Part shown: positions 37,385 to 45,005 of the stretch, in pieces
Position numbering within the stretch: position 1 is the first letter of the stretch
Layout: each line of letters opens with the position of its first letter
DNA from: JADHUC01 sp964617665
GTDB taxonomy: Bacteria; Planctomycetota; Planctomycetia; Pirellulales; Pirellulaceae
NCBI GenBank assembly: GCA_964617665.1
Contig: CAZUAH010000003.1
Span: 21,553-85,552 of the forward strand
Reading direction: 5' to 3'
DNA: 64,000 nucleotides
The notes under the pieces: model-generated
Database searches by the model: none
What the model was told of the DNA's origin: nothing
The model's input: only the letters and a program-made list of their open reading frames with translations
Position numbers and translations under genes: made by a program

Positions 37385-37428
37385 CTGGAACGCTCTGCAA
37401 TCAGGGGACGGCCGCAGAGCACGCGTTC

Positions 37429-38004
37429 TTATGGGATATGTGGCCAAGGTGGGAGGTCCGCCAGAAACTCCGGATGGACTCCTTTCAGCCACACATATTC
37501 GTCGCTGATCCGTTCGGGCGATACCATGCGAGCACGCACCAGACCCCAGATCAAGCCGAAAAAGAACACGAATATGCCGACCAGAATCAGCCAAGGTAGG
37601 ATATCGCTCCGCTCAATCGCGGCGATACCGATGACAAACATGGCGATTCCCGCGAGGGCAGACAGCCATCCCACGGCGATGGCGTTTCGCCGCCTGGCAA
37701 ACCACTCGTCGCTCAATCCGATGTAGATGTTTGCCGTTTTCCGCAAAACCAGCGCAAGGATTATGTAGATCAGTAGACTGATCAGGATGCTTAGAAAAAT
37801 AGCCGGGTGATGCCAGGACAGGTTGCGCTTCAGACGCCGGTTTGTAGGAGCGTTACTTTTGACGCACCGATCAGGCAATTGCACGTTCTTGTGCATCACC
37901 AATATGTTTCCTTTGCGCCAAAGGCCATGGTTATCGACGACCGCGGCGGAGACTATCGCGTCGGCAACTTGCGGAGGCTTATACGGGTTGTCATCAAACG
38001 ACAT
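37429..38004 (-). CDS. small membrane protein with N-terminal DNPYKPP motif
   Basis: 191 residues from the ATG at 38004 (AAAGG 6-8 bp upstream). The frame is open to 38109, but those extra 35 codons come from the hairpin repeat at 38065-38100 and should be left out. The protein begins MSFDDNPYKPPQVADA, an NPYxxP-type motif frequent at the N terminus of small bacterial membrane proteins. Four hydrophobic helices follow (about 80-105, 130-150, 155-185). The C-terminal tail has ERISDEYVWLKGVHPEFLADLP. Function unknown. It converges with the lipase gene. Confidence 0.75.
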   Translation of the reverse strand: MSFDDNPYKPPQVADAIVSAAVVDNHGLWRKGNILVMHKNVQLPDRCVKSNAPTNRRLKRNLSWHHPAIFLSILISLLIYIILALVLRKTANIYIGLSDEWFARRRNAIAVGWLSALAGIAMFVIGIAAIERSDILPWLILVGIFVFFFGLIWGLVRARMVSPERISDEYVWLKGVHPEFLADLPPWPHIP

Positions 38005-38064
38005 GGAGTACCTTTCAAGTTCTAAGCAGAATCGAAACTCCGTTTGGGGCCAATGCGCCCTCTC

Positions 38065-38100
38065 CGGCCCTGACGGGCCGACTCTCCCCAAGGGGAGAGT
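38065..38100. repeat. double hairpin repeat upstream of the DNPYKPP gene
   Basis: CGGCCC-TGAC-GGGCCG (38065-38080) is followed at once by ACTCTCCCC-AA-GGGGAGAGT (38081-38100). It sits 15 bp beyond the stop of the M16 peptidase gene. It could act as that gene's terminator and is a typical dispersed repeat. Confidence 0.65.
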
Positions 38101-38118
38101 GAATTTCAAAACACGTTC

Positions 38119-40884
38119 TTAATCGGCGGCTGCCGCCTTGGCTTCTTTCTTCTCCTTTGCCTTGGAGTTGAAGTCGCCGGCAGTGACGACAGTGAGCCGA
38201 TCGAGATCGAGGTGCTTGCGCATCGTTTCGACAACCTGTTTGGCCGTAAGAGCCTCGACCGCCTTTCGGTGCTCGGCCCTATAGAGCATCGTGCGGCCCG
38301 AGTGAAGGGCTGATGCCAGGCTAGACGCCAGATTCGCGTCACTGGTCCATTGCATGTGCCACGAATGCAGTTTCTTTCGCTTGGCATCGGCAAGCTCGTC
38401 GTCGGTGATCCCGTCGCGGAGCAGCCGATCGATTTCTTCGCGCGCGATCGCCTTCAGCTTGGCCATGTTCTGCGGGTTCGCTATCGCCTGGACTCGGAAC
38501 GTAGCTACTGGATCAATTGGGTTGGCTGAAAACGACGAACCAACGGAATAGGAGAGCCCTTCCTTCTTGCGTATGCGATCGCCCAGTCGCGAGTCGATCG
38601 CAGAGGCTCCCAAGACTTGATTGCCAATGACCATCGCGGGAAAGTCTGAATGGAAGGCGTTCATCGCGATAGCCAGCCCGGCGGCGTACGCTGCGTTGGC
38701 CATGTCGGGCGTCTGGATGGTCTCGTCAATCGCTGGCAAATCGGTGCCTGCTCGGTTGTCGATCCGCTTGTAGGGCACCTTGGCCGCCCAACCATCAAGC
38801 ATCTTGATCAGCAGCGGACGAATCTGGTCGGGGTCGAAATCGCCAACCACCGCCGCCTCGCCGTTGGCTCCGCCTAAGAAGTCATCGTAGAGCCGCTTCA
38901 CCTGATCTATCTTGACCGACTGGTATCGTTCGATCCGTTCCTCTAGTGTCGGTTCGTATCGGACATCGCCCTTTGGATAAGGCGAAATCGCTCGGCCCAC
39001 TCGTTCCATGGCCAGAAACTGTGGTTGAGTCGAGATTTGCTCGAGCATGGCGAGTCGCTGGCGGCGGTAGATTTCCAATTCGTCGGCCGGCAGTGAGGGC
39101 TCACGGAGCACCTGCTGTAACACATCCAGAACGGCCGCCAATTCGGCCCGCTTGGTCTGAATCGTGACCGTGATGGTGCCAACGCTGCCTGAAACTCGCA
39201 TTGTGGATCGTCGTTTGTCTAAGGCGTCCTTGATTTGTTGCTGCGACAGTTGCTTTGTGCCTTTGGTCATCAGAGTCGGCAGCACGGTTGCCGCCGTCTC
39301 AAGCCCCTTTAGGCTCTCTGCGTTGCCATAGTGAAGACGTAGCGTGAGTTGGAGGACTTCGCCACGAGTCCGCTTTGGCAACAGGGCCAGTTTGACTCCC
39401 GACGGGAGCGTCTCGCGCACGGTTCGAGCCTCGATGTTTTCGGGCGTTGGGTCAAAGTCCTCGCCTGCAGCGATTTCCTCTTTCCCTTCGTAGCCCTTCA
39501 GCATAGCCGCCACGTCCGGCCTTGGCGGAACAGCAACGCGTTGAGGCTCGTCGGTGGGCACGAAGCGGCCGACGATGCGGTTATTTTGCACAAGGTACCG
39601 AGCAGCCACGTCGCGAACGCTTTCGGGTGTAACCTTCTCCATTCGGTCGCGATCGAGAAAAAACAACCGCCAGTCGCCCATGGCAACCGCGCTACTCAGA
39701 GCGATGCCGACCGAGCTGGTGTTCGCCAACAACATCTCGTACTGCTTCAGATACTTCTCACTGCCGCGGCTAACCTCTTCCTCGGTTACTCCCTTCTTGG
39801 CCAGACCCTCGAGTTCGTCGATGATGATCTTCTCGACTTCCTCCAGCGATCCGTCAGCGCGGACCTGGGCCATGATCAACAACAGTCCGGGATCGTGCAG
39901 CGACGGCGCCCCCCCGCCGACCGCCGTGGCTTTCTTGCTCTCGACCAGCGCTTTGTACAGGCGGCCTGATGGCACATTCGTCAATATGTCCGACATCACG
40001 TCGATCGAAGGGAAATCCACATGTGGCCCGGCGGGCATACGATAAGCGACAATCACAGCACTCACTTCGCCCACGCGGCGGAGTATGACGATCCGCTCGC
40101 CGTCGGACGACGGCTCCTCGGTGTATGTGTTGTCCAGTTCGCGTTCAGGTTTGGGGATCGCTCCGAAATACTTTTGGATCAACTGCAGGCCTTTGTCGCG
40201 ATCGAATTGTCCGGCGACGACCAACACAGCGTTGTCGGGCTGGTAGTAACGACGATAGAACGCCTTGAGCTTGCCGATGGGCACGCGTTCGATGTCCGCT
40301 CGATTGCCGATCGTCGATTTTCCGTAGTTGTGCCAATCAAAGGCGATGGAGAAAACCCGCTGTTGTAGGATTCGCATAGGATTGTTCTCGCCGGCCTCGA
40401 ACTCGTTGCGAACAACAGTCATTTCCGAATCGAGATCTTCTTTGCGCACGTAGCTGTTGACCATTCGATCGGCCTCCAACCGCAAGGCGAATTCCAGGTT
40501 GTCGCCTTCGGCCGGTAGCGTCTCGAAGTAGTTGGTGCGGTCGAACGAGGTGCTTCCGTTCATTTGGGCTCCGCGCTTTCTCAGCACACCGGGAATATCC
40601 GGATGGGTGGGCGTGCCTTTGAACAACAAGTGTTCCAGCAAGTGGGCCATGCCCGCCTCGCCATAGCCTTCGTGCCGCGACCCGACCAGATAAGTGACGT
40701 TCACCGTCACGGTCGGCTTGGATGCATCAGGGAACAGAAGCACCTGCAGCCCGTTTGCGAGTCGGTACTCGGTGATCCCCTCGATCGTGCCGATTTCCTT
40801 TATCTCAGCTGCTTGAGCCAGGTTAGCCACGAATAGCAGCACGAGAATACACTGGGCTGCGGTCACAAAAGGTCGTCGATTCAT
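38119..40884 (-). CDS. M16 (insulinase-like) zinc metallopeptidase, two halves
   Basis: 921 residues from the ATG at 40884 (GGAG about 9 bp upstream); a longer frame to 40941 is not supported. The signal peptide ends near LAQAAE, so it is periplasmic or outer-membrane facing. The first half carries the inverted zinc motif HLLEHLLFKG (His81, Glu84, His85) and the distal ligand Glu161 (VVRNEFEAGENNP). The second half (from about 470) has the same fold but no zinc motif, the normal arrangement for PqqL/pitrilysin-type proteases, in which both halves enclose short peptides. A 235-bp divergent region separates it from PQQ copy 3. Confidence 0.92.
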   Translation of the reverse strand: MNRRPFVTAAQCILVLLFVANLAQAAEIKEIGTIEGITEYRLANGLQVLLFPDASKPTVTVNVTYLVGSRHEGYGEAGMAHLLEHLLFKGTPTHPDIPGVLRKRGAQMNGSTSFDRTNYFETLPAEGDNLEFALRLEADRMVNSYVRKEDLDSEMTVVRNEFEAGENNPMRILQQRVFSIAFDWHNYGKSTIGNRADIERVPIGKLKAFYRRYYQPDNAVLVVAGQFDRDKGLQLIQKYFGAIPKPERELDNTYTEEPSSDGERIVILRRVGEVSAVIVAYRMPAGPHVDFPSIDVMSDILTNVPSGRLYKALVESKKATAVGGGAPSLHDPGLLLIMAQVRADGSLEEVEKIIIDELEGLAKKGVTEEEVSRGSEKYLKQYEMLLANTSSVGIALSSAVAMGDWRLFFLDRDRMEKVTPESVRDVAARYLVQNNRIVGRFVPTDEPQRVAVPPRPDVAAMLKGYEGKEEIAAGEDFDPTPENIEARTVRETLPSGVKLALLPKRTRGEVLQLTLRLHYGNAESLKGLETAATVLPTLMTKGTKQLSQQQIKDALDKRRSTMRVSGSVGTITVTIQTKRAELAAVLDVLQQVLREPSLPADELEIYRRQRLAMLEQISTQPQFLAMERVGRAISPYPKGDVRYEPTLEERIERYQSVKIDQVKRLYDDFLGGANGEAAVVGDFDPDQIRPLLIKMLDGWAAKVPYKRIDNRAGTDLPAIDETIQTPDMANAAYAAGLAIAMNAFHSDFPAMVIGNQVLGASAIDSRLGDRIRKKEGLSYSVGSSFSANPIDPVATFRVQAIANPQNMAKLKAIAREEIDRLLRDGITDDELADAKRKKLHSWHMQWTSDANLASSLASALHSGRTMLYRAEHRKAVEALTAKQVVETMRKHLDLDRLTVVTAGDFNSKAKEKKEAKAAAAD

Positions 40885-41119
40885 TTGTTTTTCTCCGAGA
40901 GTCCTGTGTCTGCAGGTAAGTGCCGCCGGAGTTGGCGACAAATCGTATCAGATCCCTTTGTGCCATATTCTCTCCGATTATCGAAATAATGCCAGTGATG
41001 TAGCTCCTTGGTTTTTGAATCGGATGGGCAACTTGAGGCGGGAAGTCGTGCTCCGTTAGAATGCGGTGAATTGGACGTATGGACTATGTCTGCAAATTAT
41101 CACGAAAGGAACCGTGCAG

Positions 41120-44100
41120 ATGCTGACGTCTTGGACTCTGCCCCGCACCAAAACAGCCTTCGCTCTGGTGCTTTTCGCTTGCCCTTTCGTCCTGCACGCT
41201 GAACAGGCTTCTGACTCTGAATCTGGGCACGCTCGAAGGATTCTGGATGCTACGGGCACTCGCGGCGGGCTGATCGTGCATTTGGGCTGCGGCGACGGCC
41301 AGCTGACAGCGGCATTGCGTGCCAACGACGGCTATCTCGTGCAGGGGCTTGATGCCGATGACGCAAACGTGGAAAGAGCGCGTGCTCATATCCGTTCGAT
41401 GGGTTTGTACGGGCCGGTATCGGTGGACCACTTCGATGGTAGGCGTCTGCCCTATGCGGACAATCTAGTGAATCTCGTGATACGAGATGCGGGGTGCGAG
41501 ATTCGGGATAAGGAGATTCAGCGGGTTTTGGCCCCCGGTGGTGTCGCTCTGGCTCTCGACTCTCGACTCTCGACTCTTGACTCCTACCGCAAGCCATGGC
41601 CTGCCGAGATCGACGAGTGGACGCATTACTTGCACGACGCCTCGGGCAACGCGGTGGCGGACGATTCGGTCGTGGGTCCACCTCGGCATCTGCAATGGGT
41701 CGCTCGTCCGCTGTACTGCCGAAGCCATGAGATCGACTCGAGCGTGAGCGCGCTGGTTTCTGGCGGCGGGCGAGTCTTCTACATACTGGACGAAGGGTTG
41801 ACCGGGATCCTCGACGAGCGGCTTCCTTCCCAGTGGTCCCTCATCGCACGCGACGCATTCAGCGGTGTGCTCCTCTGGAAGCGTCCCTTGCCGGAATGGG
41901 GCTGGAGAGAATGGAAGAAATCGGCTCTGGAAGGAAAGGACTGGTGGCGACTCGGTGCACAACGGCTGCAGTCGCCGGTGGTCCTGCCGCGTCGGCTGGT
42001 GGCGGCAGGCGATCGCGTGTACGCAACGCTCGGCTTTCGCGCCCCGGTCAGCGTGCTGGACGCGGCCACCGGCGAAGAGACTGAGACTCTGCCAGGTACC
42101 GAGGGGACGGACGAAATCCTGCACCACGAGGGCGTCCTCGTGTTGTGCATTCGACAGATACCAGCTACCGGCTCCGAAAGAGGACTGGGCCAATCGCCCA
42201 ACGAGTCCATCGTTGCTATCAAGGTAGACACCGGCGAACTGATATGGAAACGGCAAGAGGAGAAGATCCTGCCGTTGTCGCTTGCCGTTGCCGGCGACCA
42301 CGTCTTCTTTCACACCTACGATGCGTTGGTCGGCGTCGAGCTGAAAACCGGTTCCGAACTCTGGCGGGCGGAGGCTACCGCCGCAAAAGGCGGCAGATGG
42401 GGAGCGTGGGTGACAGCGAATACCGTTGTGGCCCAGGAGGATGTGGTCCTAGCGCTGGGCTCCAAGCAGCTTCAAGCTCTCGCAGCGGACACCGGCAGAG
42501 TGCTTTGGACTGCTCCAAGTCCGCCTGGTTGCGGTGCTGCGCATCCGCCAGACCTGTTTGTAGCTTCTGGGCTAGTTTGGTCGGGAGGACCGAAGAAAAA
42601 CTTCAACATGCGCGATCCTCGGAATGTCCTGATCAACGGGCTGGAAGAGACGCTGATCAGCAAAGAGGGGCGTGATCTACTTTCGGGCGAGGTGAAGAAG
42701 ACCGTGACGGTCCGGAATCTGATCGACTTCGGGCATCATTTCCGCTGCTACCGCAGCAAGGCGACCGAACGTTATCTCCTTTGGCCCAAACGCGGCGTCG
42801 AGTTTCTGGATCTGCAAGAGAAGAACTTCGACCGCTGCGACTGGCTTCGAGCGCCGTGTCGCATGGGAATCATGCCATCGAACGGACTGCTATACGTACC
42901 GCCTCACCAGTGCTTCTGCTATCCCGGCGTGCTATTGAACGGATTCAACGCTCTTGCGCCAGCAAGAGAACCGAAGAGTCGAAAAGTCGAGGAGTCGAAA
43001 GGTGAGACGCGTCTAAAGAAAGGCCCTGCGTACGAAAAGCTATCCGAGTTCCAGCCTCCAGTCTCCACCCTCCAGCCTGCAGACGATTGGTCAACCTATC
43101 GACACGACACAAAACGCAGCGGTTCCACGCCGACGAAGGTTCCCACAAATGTGCAAGTTGCATGGAAAACCAAGGTGGGCCAGCGTCTGACCGCGCCCGT
43201 CGTTGCCAATGGCAAGGCTCTTGTCTGTACGATCGACGACCATACCGTTCATTGTCTAGACGCCGCAGGAGGCAAGGAACTCTGGAGTTGCACCGTCGGT
43301 GGACGTGTGGATTCCCCGCCGACCTACTTCGGAGGACTGGTCCTATTTGGATCAGCCGACGGATGGGTCTACTGCCTGCGAGCCGCGGACGGTCAGCTCG
43401 CATGGCGATTCTTGGCTGCCCCAGCGGACCATCGAGTGGTCATGTACGATCAAGTAGCCTCCTCCTGGCCCGTGCACGGTAGTGTTCTGGTGGAGGACGG
43501 AGTGGCCTATTTCGCCGCGGGCTATTCCTCGTTCTTGGATGGTGGCGTTCATGTGTACGGGCTTGACATTCGGACCGGCAAGACGGTGCACCAGGCTCAT
43601 TTGCAGGGTCCGTATCCAAAGCTCCCCGACGAACCCGGTTGGGCCTTCGACATGGAAGGTGCTCGGTCCGAGGTGCTGTTGAGTCAAGGCGGATTCATCT
43701 ACATGAGGCAGGTCAAACTCGATAAGGAATTGCAGCTCCAAGAGACCTCTCGCATCACTCGGATGGGAGACCGAAACGTGGGTCTTCACCTGTTCTCCAC
43801 CTCAGGCCTTTTGGACGACTCGGGCTACAACCGGACTTTCTGGATGTATTCGGCCCGGTGGCCAGGGTATTACCGAGCAAACGAAGGTGCGGCGAAGACG
43901 GGGCAAATGCTCGTTTTCGACGACCGTACGACCTACGGTGTGAAAGTCTACAACAAGAAAGATGTCCGTCGTCCCTGGTTCGTTCCAGGAACCGGCTGCG
44001 AGGTCTTCGCTGATCACAACGATAACGAACCGGTGCTCGAGGAGAAGGCGGCTAACTGGGACAAGGGGCCTGGCTTCTCCAGGTCCAAACCTGCCAAGTG

Positions 44101-44377
44101 GGCGGTGAAAGTGCCCGTTCGCGCCCAGGCATTGGTGTTGGCTGGCGATAAACTGTTTGTTGCCGGTGCGCCTGACATCCTGAAACCGGATGATCCGCTG
44201 GCCTCCTTCGAAGGCCGAGCTGGCGGGAAGCTCTGGGCGATGTCTGCGAAGGACGGACGACGGTTGGCCGAATACGAGTTGGACTCGCCACCCATTTTCG
44301 ATGGTCTGATCGCGGCGCGCGGCAGACTATACCTGTGTACGAAAAATGGCAACCTGATTTGCTTTCAGGGCGAATAG
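41120..44377 (+). CDS. exported protein: methyltransferase-like domain plus PQQ-like beta-propellers (copy 3)
   Basis: 1,085 residues from the ATG at 41120 (AAAGGA 9 bp upstream). A signal peptide (about 1-26, VLHA) precedes a methyltransferase-like domain with intact motif I (VHLGCGDGQLTAAL, residues 53-66) and VQGLDADDANV. Two propeller regions follow with blades such as DAATGEETETLPG, DTGELIWKRQEEK and DAAGGKELWSC. The CACY motif of copies 1 and 2 is CFCY here. The end, GGKLWAMSAKDGRRLAEYEL, is the best match to the decayed fragment at 1975-2200. Copy 3 is the most divergent of the three. A ModE-like regulator gene starts 63 bp downstream on the same strand. Confidence 0.8.
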   Translation: MLTSWTLPRTKTAFALVLFACPFVLHAEQASDSESGHARRILDATGTRGGLIVHLGCGDGQLTAALRANDGYLVQGLDADDANVERARAHIRSMGLYGPVSVDHFDGRRLPYADNLVNLVIRDAGCEIRDKEIQRVLAPGGVALALDSRLSTLDSYRKPWPAEIDEWTHYLHDASGNAVADDSVVGPPRHLQWVARPLYCRSHEIDSSVSALVSGGGRVFYILDEGLTGILDERLPSQWSLIARDAFSGVLLWKRPLPEWGWREWKKSALEGKDWWRLGAQRLQSPVVLPRRLVAAGDRVYATLGFRAPVSVLDAATGEETETLPGTEGTDEILHHEGVLVLCIRQIPATGSERGLGQSPNESIVAIKVDTGELIWKRQEEKILPLSLAVAGDHVFFHTYDALVGVELKTGSELWRAEATAAKGGRWGAWVTANTVVAQEDVVLALGSKQLQALAADTGRVLWTAPSPPGCGAAHPPDLFVASGLVWSGGPKKNFNMRDPRNVLINGLEETLISKEGRDLLSGEVKKTVTVRNLIDFGHHFRCYRSKATERYLLWPKRGVEFLDLQEKNFDRCDWLRAPCRMGIMPSNGLLYVPPHQCFCYPGVLLNGFNALAPAREPKSRKVEESKGETRLKKGPAYEKLSEFQPPVSTLQPADDWSTYRHDTKRSGSTPTKVPTNVQVAWKTKVGQRLTAPVVANGKALVCTIDDHTVHCLDAAGGKELWSCTVGGRVDSPPTYFGGLVLFGSADGWVYCLRAADGQLAWRFLAAPADHRVVMYDQVASSWPVHGSVLVEDGVAYFAAGYSSFLDGGVHVYGLDIRTGKTVHQAHLQGPYPKLPDEPGWAFDMEGARSEVLLSQGGFIYMRQVKLDKELQLQETSRITRMGDRNVGLHLFSTSGLLDDSGYNRTFWMYSARWPGYYRANEGAAKTGQMLVFDDRTTYGVKVYNKKDVRRPWFVPGTGCEVFADHNDNEPVLEEKAANWDKGPGFSRSKPAKWAVKVPVRAQALVLAGDKLFVAGAPDILKPDDPLASFEGRAGGKLWAMSAKDGRRLAEYELDSPPIFDGLIAARGRLYLCTKNGNLICFQGE
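41480..41514 (+). repeat. coding heptanucleotide repeat, ATACGAG type (copy 3, site A)
   Basis: Five 7-nt units (ATACGAG, ATGCGGG, GTGCGAG, ATTCGGG, ATAAGGA) encoding IRDAGCEIRDKE, at the same place as in copies 1 and 2. Confidence 0.8.
41553..41580 (+). repeat. coding heptanucleotide repeat, CTCTCGA type (copy 3, site B)
   Basis: Three exact CTCTCGA units plus CTCTTGA, encoding LDSRLSTLDS. It replaces the CCCGCAT array of copies 1 and 2 with the same total length (28 nt). Confidence 0.85.
42969..43000 (+). repeat. coding octanucleotide repeat, AGTCGAAA type (copy 3, site C)
   Basis: Four 8-nt units (AACCGAAG, AGTCGAAA, AGTCGAGG, AGTCGAAA) encoding EPKSRKVEESK in the inter-propeller linker. 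Confidence 0.8.
43051..43078 (+). repeat. coding heptanucleotide repeat, CCAGCCT type (copy 3, site D)
   Basis: Four 7-nt units (CCAGCCT, CCAGTCT, CCACCCT, CCAGCCT) encoding FQPPVSTLQPA before the second propeller. Confidence 0.85.
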
Positions 44378-44440
44378 AATTCGTCAACGGGCAGACCTCG
44401 CCGGTTCGCCCGAATCCCGAAACCCGAAGGGGGACCTGTT

Positions 44441-44806
44441 ATGGCGCGTTCTCGACGAAGTCCCACGAATCAGAAGCGAATGCAGGCACGGGCAAAAGTC
44501 TGGCTGGAGGTAGACGACAAATACGCCTTTGGCTTTGGCATTAGTGAGATCCTCAAGGCCGTGCAAAGTGCCGGTTCGATCAAGGCGGCTGCGGCTGAGC
44601 TCGGCAAGAGTTACCGCTATGTGTGGGGCCGCATCAAAAAGGCCGAAAAGGCCATCGGAAAACCGCTGGTCGAGACACGCGTGGGCGGTGCCGGAACCAG
44701 CCGTAGTTCGCTCACGGAATTGGCTGGCCAATTGGTGGCCGACTTCGATGCGCTGCGCGGACGAGTGTTTGAGGTCGTCCAACGGGAATTCTCGTCCCGA
44801 TTCTAG
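44441..44806 (+). CDS. ModE-like winged-helix DNA-binding protein
   Basis: 121 residues with AAGGGGGA before the ATG. The winged helix-turn-helix (about 33-85) matches the LysR/ModE N-terminal type: ISEILKAVQSAGSIKAAAAELGKSYRYVWGRIKKAEKAIGKPLVET, described in full only by its ends SAGSIKAAAAELGKSYRYVW. The usual molybdate-binding domains are absent, so this is a single-domain regulator of the kind that often governs molybdate or oxidoreductase genes. It lies 63 bp after PQQ copy 3 and may be transcribed with it. What it senses is unknown. Confidence 0.8.
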   Translation: MARSRRSPTNQKRMQARAKVWLEVDDKYAFGFGISEILKAVQSAGSIKAAAAELGKSYRYVWGRIKKAEKAIGKPLVETRVGGAGTSRSSLTELAGQLVADFDALRGRVFEVVQREFSSRF

Positions 44807-44813
44807 TCCAGTG

Positions 44814-44885
44814 CGTGGGGCACGTTTCCAATGCGCCGTCGCTCACCGCCTACCGGACCTTGGCGCGTTAAGAACGTGCCCCACG
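44814..44885. repeat. intergenic inverted repeat, 13-bp perfect arms
   Basis: CGTGGGGCACGTT (44814-44826) and AACGTGCCCCACG (44873-44885) flank a 46-bp centre that contains further short pairing (CCAA/TTGG). It starts 7 bp after the ModE-like stop. Confidence 0.7.
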
Positions 44886-45005
44886 ATGACGAAGCTGTGA
44901 TCAAGGCCAGCGAGCAGTATAGGAGAAGCTCGCTGCTTTCGTTAGAATCCCGCGTGCGAACGTAGTGGCTCGAATTCTGCACTCACAGGACGCGGAGTCA
45001 ATCTC

